Positions 24,388-35,770 of a stretch of 64,000 nucleotides of DNA are shown piece by piece. Below the pieces are notes generated by a model. The model saw only the letters and a list, made by a program, of their open reading frames with translations, ran no database searches and was not told the DNA's origin. Source of the stretch: Wuchereria bancrofti (taxonomy: Eukaryota > Nematoda > Chromadorea > Rhabditida > Onchocercidae). Position 1 is the stretch's first letter, and each line of letters starts with the position of its first letter. A program made the translations under genes and the position numbers. The DNA is taken from positions 7,114,399 through 7,178,398 of the forward strand of contig SSBO01000001.1 in assembly GCA_005281725.1 (NCBI GenBank). The letters are read 5' to 3'.

Positions 24388-26880
24388 TTATTGGAAATCT
24401 CGTCGTTTATTTCCAGCACTGCTTCGTTTTCCAAATAAAAGGTTCAGGAATCCGCGACTAGGCTCTTTTTTTTTCACATGCATCAAACGACTCGGTTCTT
24501 TGGTATCACTTGCTACTCGCATTATCAGCGGCTTCATATCAAACTAAATATAAGAAACATTAATCAGTTTTAGAAATTTCAATTTTCGAGTGAATTTCTG
24601 GTACTATTCGCTTAGTGCTGTATCACAACGATAACAAAAAACTCTTCTGCTGTATTTTCGACGATCAATTTTATTACTTTGTTTAGAGAAAATAGCAGGA
24701 TTCAATAGAAAAAAATATATGCTAAAGTTAAAATACAAAAGCTAAAACAATGATAACTTGTCATTTTTAAAAATGTGAAATGGAAGCTTTTTATTTGTAA
24801 TATAAAAATTATTTGGTTATTCAGTAAAATTTATTGTTTAAATTCCATTCAAAAACTATTTTCATTTTCTATTTCATCTAATTTTTAACTAAAAAACTTA
24901 GCAATATTTACTTGTAATGAAGTAGGTGATTTATAAGATGACGTTCGTAGTATACTTTTTAATGGAAATTGTCTTCCAGCGCATGAACGTATTCTTGCTG
25001 CTTCACGTTGTCCAATTTTTATCGCATCTGGTGCCATTTTTGGATTCCGATCACCAACCAATAGCAACACTTTATTACTCCTGCACATATTAATTATAAT
25101 TTAATTTATACAAAAAAAGTTTGAAGACAAAAAAGTCGTACTTTAAATGATTAAGAATTAATAGCATATATTTTACGCAGCTTCTTTTTAGAAAAATGAA
25201 ATTCGAAATTATAATAGTATTGGATATATTTTTATGAAGCTGTTAAAGTTACTTAAAATGTAAATGAAAAAAAAAGGTGTGCAAAAATAATTATACATGG
25301 AAGTTGAATCATCTGATTCTTTCCTTTCAACAACAGTGGAAACGCATGATGCGCTTCTCAAACCCGCAATTATTCGTTCTTTTGCATCTGCCTTCGAATA
25401 TACCTAATATTATGATAATTGTTGATAGATAAAATTTGTTTTAAAATTTTGATTTCCTAAAAATTAAACTAGAATTCAGTTTTCAATTCTGAATGGTAAA
25501 ACTACCCGGACACCATCAACGTCGAGGATATGATCACCTTCCTGATAACATTTACTCACAATGCTACCATCTTTACATTTCGTCACCACAACCTGATTAT
25601 GTATTTGCTGGAAACCAGGAATACTTTGCACATAAATATATCTGACATTTCCTACCAATTTCATTTCCGATTATTATAATAGAGACGAGAGAGAGAGAGG
25701 AAAGGAAAGAGAGGACAAGAAAAAGAGAGAAAAAAAGCAAAAGAGACATGTACAGTATTTAAATATTTTCATGATATATATTAGAAATGAAACATTTGAA
25801 TTCGCAATCAAACTGATTAAATTAGATGAATGAATTCAGAATTCAGTAAATATGAACAATAATTATTTCAATCCATAGATTTATTATAAATCAAGTATGA
25901 ATAATTATTATCTCAGTATGGAGATATTTTCTTATAAATGAACTACCCTAACAGATAAGCCAAGTTTCATTCCATCAATACGATGCAAATAAGCAATAAA
26001 ATATTGATGGTGTCTTTTTGCAACAAGTCCAATTTGTCGAGCTCTTAAATCGGTTAACGGTGACTTCCACAATTTCCGCTCCACTTCTATTTTTACCATT
26101 GGAAATAAACGCTTTATCAACTGCAAAAACTTGCAATATTATAGTTTAAAAGTATAAGATTTATTTTCATTATGACAAAACAAAAAAATTTGGAAAAAAT
26201 TTAAAAGACTTTTTTTGAATTTTACAAAAGCTATAAATTACTTTCGTAGCAACATAAATGAATAATCAAACGGTAAAATCAATGTATTAACATCGTGGTA
26301 CTTTTTTTCTGTTTAATATTTTACTTTTTTTTACTCAACAAATATTTAGCAAATATTAATAATTTATATAAGCATTATTAATTGCTCACTCACATCATAA
26401 AATTGAACCTGATCTTCAACAACAACATCATTTATAGAAATAATTACATCGCCAGGATGCAATATTCCATCAGCTCGCATTTCTTTTTTTACATCTAATA
26501 CTGTTAAATTTTTACCAAATTCAATTCCAAACTATAAAAAAACGAATTGAATTATAACTTAACATTGTCTTGATTACATTGCTATATGACATTTCAAATA
26601 TATCTTTTAAAACGATTCAAATTCGACTATAATATTTGTAGTAACAAATAATTTAAAAAATTGGAAAAAATAGAATAAAAGGAAGAGAAAAAAACTTTGT
26701 TCAATTTTACGATTTTTTTAATTCAGCAAAATTAAATAAATAATTTATCAAAATAATCAATTCTACGGGTTCGCCCTCTTCATAATCAATTTGAACAGTG
26801 ATCCGATATGTTGGTGGTATTAAAATTGACGTTGCGGCATCATCCTCAAAAACATCATCATCTTCACTTCCGTCAAGCAT
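24388..26880 (-). CDS. two-PDZ-domain protein of nematode type
   Basis: Probable intracellular scaffold or adaptor. Exons (minus): 26767-26880, 26394-26531, 25947-26120, 25506-25607, 25297-25403, 24912-25080, 24388-24543; phases are consistent and give 319 residues. It starts MLDGSEDDDVFEDD (acidic leader). PDZ1 (about 26-98) has carboxylate-loop FGIEFG at 39-44 and LHPGDVIISIND. PDZ2 (about 130-210) has LGLSV at 137-141 and YQEGDHILDVDGVRV. The C-terminal ~100 residues are basic and Ser-rich (SILRTSSYKSPTS, HVKKKEPSRGF, KRSSAGNKRR), typical of a phosphorylated tail. The arrangement of a short PDZ1 followed by a divergent PDZ2 resembles small nematode PDZ proteins; I cannot name the orthologue. 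No membrane segment. AATAAA hexamers overlap or follow the stop (24377-24389, minus). A GA-rich tract (CT-rich on the coding strand) sits in intron 3 at 25681-25740. Confidence 0.88.
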
Positions 26881-29800
26881 TTTTCACTTTGTTCATTACA
26901 ACGTTGAAGAAAGAAAAAGCTGCAAATGAGATTATTTTAGAGTGAAACAAATTTCATTTTTATTTATTTCATTTTATTCTTTCATTTCAATTATTTCCAT
27001 CATTTATTCCGGCAGTTAAAATTAAACACTACTAATAATAATAATTTATTATTATTATTATCCCTAATCATTTATGAATGTATGCTATATTAAGTGGAGG
27101 AAAATCTATCTTAAATGAAATCTATCTTAAATTTAGAAAAGATATGAATTGCAAATTAACCATAATATAAAAAGGGTTTTTCAGCTGTATTGAAATAATT
27201 TTTAATCTAATTATTTTGAATTATGATATTTGTATGAATGAAATCAGCAATAATATTTGCTATTTCTCTAAACAATTAAGTAAAACATAAAAACGTACGC
27301 CACGAATAAAGTATGTGAATACAGAAAAAATGGTAATGACGAAAGTTGGAAATCGTTCAATCTTATCTTTTGTTCACAAATGAAAGAAAAATACGTTAAA
27401 TTTTGGAATTATTATTGCGTTAATTTAGAATAGAAAGATAATGAATGTGTAATGACCGACTATCATTAAGTAGAAAATATGAAATAATCCATTTCCAATA
27501 CATTCATTTTTTTAATATTTTTTCTTCTTCGTTATAATCAATTTGCATAAAATTTTTGAACTGAAATGCCGTAACCAACCTATTAATACTTAAATGCTTG
27601 AATAATCAGCTGATGGTACTTAGATAATTAATTGTCTTGCCATTTCATCTTTCAGAATTTAAACAATACTTCGGTGATATTTCATGAATAAAATAAGCTT
27701 TTTGTAAATATTTTATTTCTTTAAAGTTTTTATAATAAGAGAAGAGATTGTTAAACTTTGCAAAATCAATTCGTATTTAATTGGAAGAAAAAAAAGAAAC
27801 GTTGAGAGTGTGATGAATTCGATCTTTGCTCTAACTTATTTCTGATAGATCATAAAACTTTTGCCTGTTCTTAAATGTTATTTCTAAATGAGATTGAGAA
27901 AAAAAGTTTTTACGTGGTACATTTGAAATGCTAATTTTTAGATATACATAACGGATCTAGCTACTCTGAGGCTATTATCTGCATAAAATAAACGATCAAA
28001 TCATCAAACTTCTTTTAATAGTTCATAGTTCGTCTACTTTCCATGTTTTTTCATCGAAATATTTGACCCTGAACTTTCAGAACAAGTTACTAAATAGAAC
28101 TTAATTCAAAAAAAAGTTAAAATGAAATATGACAATTCGATTCATTAAACAAGCCATGAAAAATAGTAATTTATTTTAAGACATATAAAGTAAAATTATT
28201 TCAAATAACATTTTGTCTTCCTTTTTACTGCTGCATCTTTCATATCAACTTTGCTCAAATCGTAGATCATCCTTTCATAACTTTTCGTTACATTAAATCA
28301 ATCCGTATAAGTAATCACTAAGAAATGAAGCATTAAATCAACAAACAAACTTTTATTTCAGTAATTTCGGAATGTTCAGAAGTTACATTAAGAATTTAAA
28401 CACTTCATTTTTAAGTATGATTTAATATTCAGAAATAAAAGTAAAAAATGTAGAAATAAAAAGCAATAAGTAGAAGTTAAGATCAGGCTCAAGAAAAAAA
28501 GGAAAAAAAGCAGAATAAAACTGACCGAATATGAAATTTGATATGAAATCTGATTTTAAAATTGTTGTTGTCGGAGAAACAGTTGTTTTTTTTCTTTCGT
28601 GATTATAAAAATTTCCGTCAGTTTGTATAAAAATGGATATTTTTTGAAATTCTATGCTAAATAATACAAGCTGTATTTCAAAATTAACTTATCGGTAAAT
28701 TGTCAAAGATAATTAAAGGTGATTCAAATATCGATTAACTGATATTGTGTTTCTTTATGTGATACTATTAGGTTTAACTTTCAAAGAAGCTTTAGCAAAT
28801 CTTAACACTCATTACTTCCCAACATTCAATGAAATCTGAATGCATTTCAATTTTTCAATTTTATTATGGAATTCTTTCCTTCTCGAATTTTCTTCCTTTT
28901 TTTCAAAAAATATTAAATCGATGATATCCGGAAATTTTTATAATCAGGTAAGAAAAGAACCAGTTTCTTCGACAATAACAATGATAAAATTTGATTTCAT
29001 ATTTGGTCACATATTTGATGGCCATTATCGCAATTATATTTCATAAGAAGATACGGTTCTCTATCTCAAATACTTCAATTGTTTCTCCAAATACTTCAAT
29101 TGTTTGTCCAAATAGTTCAAAATTTCCTGCATTATTGGGTGCATCGAATTCAACTTATTGTAGAAATTAGTTAAATATAATTAACTATCAAAAAAAAAAA
29201 AATTATTATTTTTCCCTAAAAATTGAAGTTGATCAAAACACTTTAATCTTATTTAAATTATTATTTATAACACAACTTCACCGTAACAGCTTTATACGGT
29301 CTTCTACCGCATTCTCAATGACAAATTACCGTAATGTTCTCTTTTCTACCAAATAACCCATACGCATAATAGAAAGAGCAATAAATGTTTCATTCATTCA
29401 ATTGAAACTAAATATTTTGTTTAGTAAACAAACAAAAAGTTAATTCGAAAACAATCGGTTGATATTTTCGCATTCGTAGATTTTTTATTATCATTCAAAC
29501 TATATGAATTCAATTATATTATATTTTTAACACTTATATATAGATATTTTCATTTTTTCAAAAAGATTTTTCTGTTTTCTAATTTACCTTAATTTATAAC
29601 ATTTTCGTCTTTTATTTCGTTTTAAAATTTAAATATATCAAAGAATTTTACAATATTTTAATTTTAATTCAAATTTAGTGCAATTGTTAGCAATCTCATT
29701 GCAAATTTGAAGCTTTGTTAATTGAAAAGATTCTGCCATAATTTGTTCAAAAATAAAAAGCTGCTATAACCCGTCACTCAAGATTTTATAACCACTGCAA

Positions 29801-30106
29801 TCACTTATTCAGAAATCGTGTACTTATATAGGATTAATTCTCCTCTCTCATTTTTTTTTTCATATTTAATTATTGAATTATTGTTTTAGGTTATCGCATA
29901 ATATCGAAGCAATTTTATTAAAAAGGAAATTATACTGTACAATGCGATGGTACGTAAGAAATCAGTATGTTTACTTCAAAAATATATGCATAGTAGAAGT
30001 TATTTTTTTAATAATTTAATAAATGCAAGTCAAAAATTAAAAATTTAGTTGTTTAGGTTTGAGTAAATGCTAATTATTTATATAGTAGTTTTTTCTTAAA
30101 ATTTCA
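26881..30106. other. intergenic between PDZ and UGT genes
   Basis: About 3.2 kb with no supported gene. It holds the promoter side of the PDZ gene and the 3' flank of the glycosyltransferase. Only short repeats were seen. Confidence 0.5.
29067..29120. repeat. 21-bp tandem repeat, 2.6 copies
   Basis: Unit CAAATACTTCAATTGTTTST-C at 29067-29087 and 29088-29108 (one difference), with a 12-base partial third unit to 29120. Too short and without spacers, so not CRISPR. Confidence 0.85.
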
Positions 30107-33100
30107 TTAATTTTTTTTGACCTTTGTTATAATGCTACTATTATTCTTACAGATAACAGCTTTGTGGAATAATTTTTTGAATAGTCTAATGATAAGGTAA
30201 CAAATGATTGTAGTGATAAAGAGTATAAGTATTATAAAAGGAATGATAATATCAAGCATATAATATGATACAAATGACATTTTTCTGCCATATGGATCGA
30301 AATTTGCTATTTGACCAAATTCTGCAGCAAATTCAACATGCTTGATGAGCTGTTCCTCAGCTTGATTAGGTTTTTTTGCCATCATTTTTGATAATCTTTC
30401 AACTTTTTGAGCATAACTAAAATATGCAAATAAAGCAGCAAAATTTATTTATGCATACTTTTTTCATCGGCTAAAAAAATCAAGGAGTAAGCTACTAATA
30501 ACTTAATTATAAAAGTGATAGTAATCTAGTATGGAGGAAATAGATAAGACGTATTATTTTTAAATCATGCTTTAGTTTCTCTATTCATTCCACACGTATC
30601 CTGGAGTATTTTCAGCATTAAATGAAATAATTTTCATTCCTTGTTTTCTTTTTTTCTGTTTTTCTTCCTTATCATTTCTTCTGGAGAAAAAAAAAAACAA
30701 AAATACCTTTTGACTAAACCTGTTTATGGGCTACTAAGTCTTAATGCGCAAAAAAGAAAAAATTAAGAAAAAAGGGAAAAACCCAAAACCCTAAGGCAAA
30801 ATATTCAACAAATGATTTAAACAAATCGCCTAATAATATTTATTTCTATATCTTTATTTTATGAATATAAATGTCTCTTTTTCATAACAGAAATATTTGA
30901 AAATTTGATAAAAGTTTACCTTTTATCATAGATGATATTATAGATTGCATTTTGTATTTTTCCTTCTATCGCAAGTTCCGAAAGAGATAATTTGATACCA
31001 AGACCTAATCGCTGAACCAATACAGCATTCTGCATCTGATCGCCAAATAGCGGTACCACAACAATAGGTTTTCCACGATTCAAAGTTTCCGTTATGCTAT
31101 TCATACCACCATGCGTCAAAAATGCTATCAAATTTTTATGTGCTGAAAAAATTTTTGCATATTATTTTTAGATAATATCATTACATATATACTAAATTCA
31201 TTTGTCAAACAATTTACCCAACAAATCAGATTGTGGAAGCCATTTTGATGTGATCACGTTTGGATGTCCCTCAGCGATTCGATGCTCATCTTTTTCATAT
31301 TTCCAGATAAATGTCACATTGGGAAAACTATCGAATGCGTCCAGAAGTGCTTTCTTAGTTTTATTAGGCATCCAACAGCTTAGTGTAACAGTGCCGAATG
31401 ATACAAGCACTACCGTTTTCCGTTTATTCATCACTGCAATCCATTTCTGCAAAACTAAAAGATGGATGGATGGATAGAGGATAGGAATGCTAATTTAGCT
31501 AAAAAGAAAGATGAGGTCATCTTGCAGATAATCTGATGCCAATCAATAAATGCTTTTTTGAGTATTACATGCTGTTGAATTATTAAAAACTTTCCCACAG
31601 CTGTTTATTCCTGTTAAATGTCTTTCTTTCAGGGTAAAATATAGATTGAACTTACTTTACTTAGTGGTTGTGGTTTTGGTAAGGCAAGACCACCAAGTTC
31701 CAATATTTTGTGAATAGTTGGCCTTGAGATGTGAAAAAGTGGATCAGTATTTGTGAGGACATATGTCACTTGAGCTAACTTTTCCTGAAACAATAATATT
31801 CGGTTCGAAATTAACGGAAGCTTCGTTAACTGTATCAGAATTGATCAAATCGTACTTTTGGCTATTCAAATGGTAAGTTGCAATTAATTGTTGGTTTCTG
31901 ATCAATTTTGAATTAACAACAATTTTGTCTAGTTTTCCTGATGCAATAAAAATCGAAAATCCTCGCTTATTTTTATTAATTATTTCATTTCCTTTCTAAC
32001 TCTTAATTTATTGGACACGTATTCAATCTATTTTTTCAACCTTAACTTTAATCTATATTATACTTTTAAATCAATAAATTGATCGCCATAAAGTCGTCGA
32101 AACAAGGCTTGACATCTTATCGTATGATTATCCAGCAATTTAGTCGTTAAAATTGTTATGATGAGATTCTTCAGCCGTTGTAGATATGTCATCTTATCAG
32201 TATACTGTGTAAGCAAACCTTCAATATATTCTTGTTTTTCATGGTTAAAGAAAAAAAAATACAACGAAAAATATTTAAGGTATGAGGAGAATAAATTGGT
32301 GAAATTTCAATAAGTGACTTTTTTATGTGCGAAATAAAAATTTATTTTAAAAATATATTAATTAATAATATAGTAATTAATTTCATAACCTACATGCTCC
32401 ATTTTTATCATTTTTTTTCTTCCTAATATGATACTTATTTTTGCACATGTGAAATTAAAATTAATTTTCTAATTTAATGATTGTTACTGCTAGATATCAC
32501 AGTTTCATAACTAAAAAGTTTTAATGTCAATTTTTTTTCAAACTTTTAAAAGCTGAATACTGTTAAATTTTACTTGGAATATAGCTAGGAATATTTGGTA
32601 CGCCAAAACATTCTGTGGCATATTCAAATAGAGCAGTAGGACTAACAACAACGTGAGCCGGTATATGAAGTAATTCAATCATTCCTGTAATTCGATTAGC
32701 AATTATTATATTAATTGAATAGAATTTAAAACTGAATAAATTCTACAATAGTGCTGATGTATACACATAGAGTGTATTATCTTCTTTGATTGAGAAAAGA
32801 ATTGTTTTGAACTTTATTTCAACACTTCAAATTTGAGGTTATCAAATTTTATAATAACTAACTTATCATTACACGGCAAAAATTTATTTTCTACCCATAT
32901 TTATCAAAATTAGGCCTTAAAAGTTTATTTGAGCTTGAAGTTTGTCAAATTTCATGAAGCCTAGTTTTGCTATGAATGAGTGGTGCAGTATGAAAGGCTA
33001 AGTATTGAATCAGAAAAAAAATAAACATACCGGCAAAGCATTGATTAAATTCGAAGATGGCTAAGTCAAACTTTTCAGATTTCAATTCTTGCATTATTTT

Positions 33101-33733
33101 TTCCTGCTTTAGTTGAAACTCACAGTTCTTCACAAGAGCATCCGACATTCGTTTCATAATCTAAATTAAGATAACGGTATTTCTTTTTTTTAAGGTTTGG
33201 CAATTACTTTGTTGTCTTCTTAAAGCTTTTAGCGATAGTAATTTTAAATCACTCCGAAACTGCTTCATGAGCAAACTGTTAAACAAACCAGTACCGAAAT
33301 CAATGAGAAAATGGATTGTTGATTCTGTTTCCATGCATCTTGAGCAAAAATTTCTACGTTCATTATTTTCGATATTTCCGGATCAGCGTCTATTTTTATT
33401 GTTTTAGCCAATTTAGAACCAGTGGAATCGGAAAATTCGAAAAGTACAGGAGCAAACTCGGTCTGCAAAACAACGAAAAACGGTAACAAAAACAAACTTA
33501 GCATCTATTCCTCAATCAAATTACATTACTTTTATTTATTCACTTTCCAAAATTTAAATAAAAACACTTACTACATTATGCCCGGCATTAACCAATGTAT
33601 CAGCAATTGAACCCAAAAATTTGGTGTGACTTTTACCAAAACGTGGATTATATACCAATATTTTATATGAATCATTCTGTGATGCATGAAATATAATAAT
33701 GAGTGAAGCCAAATACCATTCAACATGATACAT
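30107..33733 (-). CDS. UDP-glucuronosyl/glucosyltransferase (GT1 family)
   Basis: Transfers a sugar from a UDP-sugar to small lipophilic acceptors at the ER lumen (detoxification, hormone turnover). Exons (minus): 33572-33733, 33295-33462, 33031-33160, 32574-32684, 32064-32230, 31656-31784, 31218-31446, 30920-31142, 30107-30416; all phases fit, 542 residues, normal family length. N-terminal signal peptide (LASLIIIFHA), with candidate catalytic His36 in KSHTKFLGS; Glu147 in FDLAIFEFNQC lies where the dyad acid is expected. The UGT signature is complete at 373-401: FLTHGGMNSITE, then VVVPLFGDQ. WLPQSDLL precedes it. C-terminal transmembrane helix at about 493-517, then a basic tail ending KVKKN, which fits a KXKXX ER-retrieval signal. 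Intact, with no frameshift. A truncated relative of the last exon lies 1.8 kb upstream, so the locus has undergone duplication. Confidence 0.93.
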
Positions 33734-35537
33734 TGTATTTCAGTACCAAATACTTCGATTACTTTTTGCTGTAAAATGACAATTCGATGTTTCAGCATAA
33801 TGTATTCAGAGCAATTCACCTGATGTCTTTCATTGAATTAAGAAATAATTGAAGTTTATTTTGTGTTCAAAAGTTTTTTTATTGTACAATTCTTGACGGT
33901 CTAATATAACTAAATCTACCTATTTTAAGAGTTTCAAATACACAGTATAAGAGGAACTTGGTATTTGAATTAAAAATGGATTTTAGTGAAAAAAAAAAAG
34001 AAAACTGGCAATTGGTTGAAGTAAATAAAGCATGTCCATTACAAATGTAAATTTTAATATTTTAAAAGACTGGAATTATTTTTATCATTTAGCTTAAGAA
34101 AAATGATATAAAAATACTGACTACAATGTATTTAACAATTGAATACAACGGCAAAAACTGATATAATTTTTAATATCTTATGAAAACATTAAACGATAAG
34201 TAAACATTATATTAATATGTATTATCAATTTATGAATCAAAATATGTCTGAATGGTAGATCTGCTTTTATTCGGTAAATTTTCCAACATTTTTTACTTTT
34301 TTATTATCATTATTAATGATCTATTTTTATTCTTTCATCTTTTGTAAACAAAAACGATTGTTTAGTATAATTCGTTAACAGGAAATTAAGTCACATCTTT
34401 TTTTTTTGTATTTTAACTTATCAGTAAAATCTTTTTACTTTATCCAGTCACTTTCAGTTGCATAATTACGGTAAATATTGCAGGAAAATTGATGAAGTAG
34501 TCATTAGTATGAATATCTCATTGATTAGTTTTGATTTAAATTTCGATGTATGTAAAATACTAATATATACTTCATATTGCCATAAAAATTATGTTGCAAA
34601 CATTGCACTTAATATGAATATCTTTGGGAAATGTGAAGAAGCTAAGAACAAAAAACTTCTTTGAAGTGGAAATGTCCATCAATTAAGCAAAATTTTCGAC
34701 ATTAAAAATTTTTTTTTTGCAGAACAAGCAAATTTTTTTTTGTAATTAATGAATGTAATGATTGTCGACATGAATAGTAATTAGGAGAACAATTTTATCA
34801 CTGCTAAATAAAACTAATGTTCAGCACTTTCTTTCACTATTGTCATTTCTACATTGGTCAAGTGTGAAAGTAAGAAGTCCAAAGTACAAAAGCAACTGCA
34901 TATGGCTTATCAAATAAGAAAAACGATTGCCATGTGAGTAAACAATAAGTTGAATCGAAATTGCAACTGCTCTTTTGATCAACTGCGAAGTAATAATTAT
35001 CATAATTTAAACCCTTGTTGCGAGCAATTCTTGCAATTGATAAAATTAATTACTAGCTTAATGAAGATTTATTGGGCTTCAGTCGTGATGTTAAGAATGA
35101 TGTATATCGATATTTAACTTATTGCTGCTTTACTTTCCAACTTTTAATTTTTTCTTTGATTAATTAAATCATAGTTCACTAATTAGGATTAAGTTCACTA
35201 TAAAATTGATTTGATTCAATTCACAAAAACTCTTTATTGATATGTTTCAAGAATAAGCATGAATTATACTTCAGGAAACGATTAAAATATTTAACTTAAG
35301 AAAACAGAAATGGACGCAAAAAACTTTAAAACTGAATGTTGCAAAATTTATCTAATAAAAACAAATCTAATCATTCAGATACATTTTGATTTACAAATTG
35401 ATAATGCATGTTAATATAATTTTTACTTATGAATGTTCACAATAAAGAGAAATTTTTTTAATCACAAATTTTAATTATTCAAATATAAAAGTACGATGAA
35501 ATCTATTGATTTTTAAGCTTTTGTTGCCACACTATTA
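33734..35537. other. upstream flank of the UGT gene
   Basis: About 1.8 kb AT-rich with no supported exon. No further UGT exon copies were found between the intact gene and the orphan last exon. Confidence 0.5.
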
Positions 35538-35770
35538 CTATTCTTTCAAGCAAACAGCTTTGTGAAATAGTTTCTTGAACAGCTCAATGATAATGTAGCA
35601 ACTGATTGTAACGATTAGCAATATGAATATTATGGAGGAAATGATAATACCAAACATTTGATATGATACGAATAAGATTTTAATGAAATATGGATCAAAA
35701 CTTGCTCTTTGATCAAGTTTGCAGCAGTCAACACGCCAAACGAGTTGTTCCTTAGCTGACTAAGGTACTC
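35538..35770 (-). pseudogene. orphan UGT last exon (degenerate)
   Basis: Minus-strand sequence homologous to the last exon of the UGT gene (30107-30416). It keeps FDPY, a membrane helix and the near-identical end LFKKLFHKAV before a TAG at 35538-35540. Relative to the intact gene it has a three-base in-frame deletion and an in-frame TAG at 35760-35762 where the intact copy reads Asn. No acceptor and no upstream UGT exons were found within several kb. Read as a partial-duplication remnant; the open part downstream of the internal stop is about 73 codons. It might be the end of a gene whose other exons are unrecognisable, but that is less likely. Confidence 0.75.

Noticed and set aside
29067..29120. 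Tandem repeat considered as a CRISPR array
   Set aside because: There are no spacers, fewer than three units, and the host is a eukaryote.
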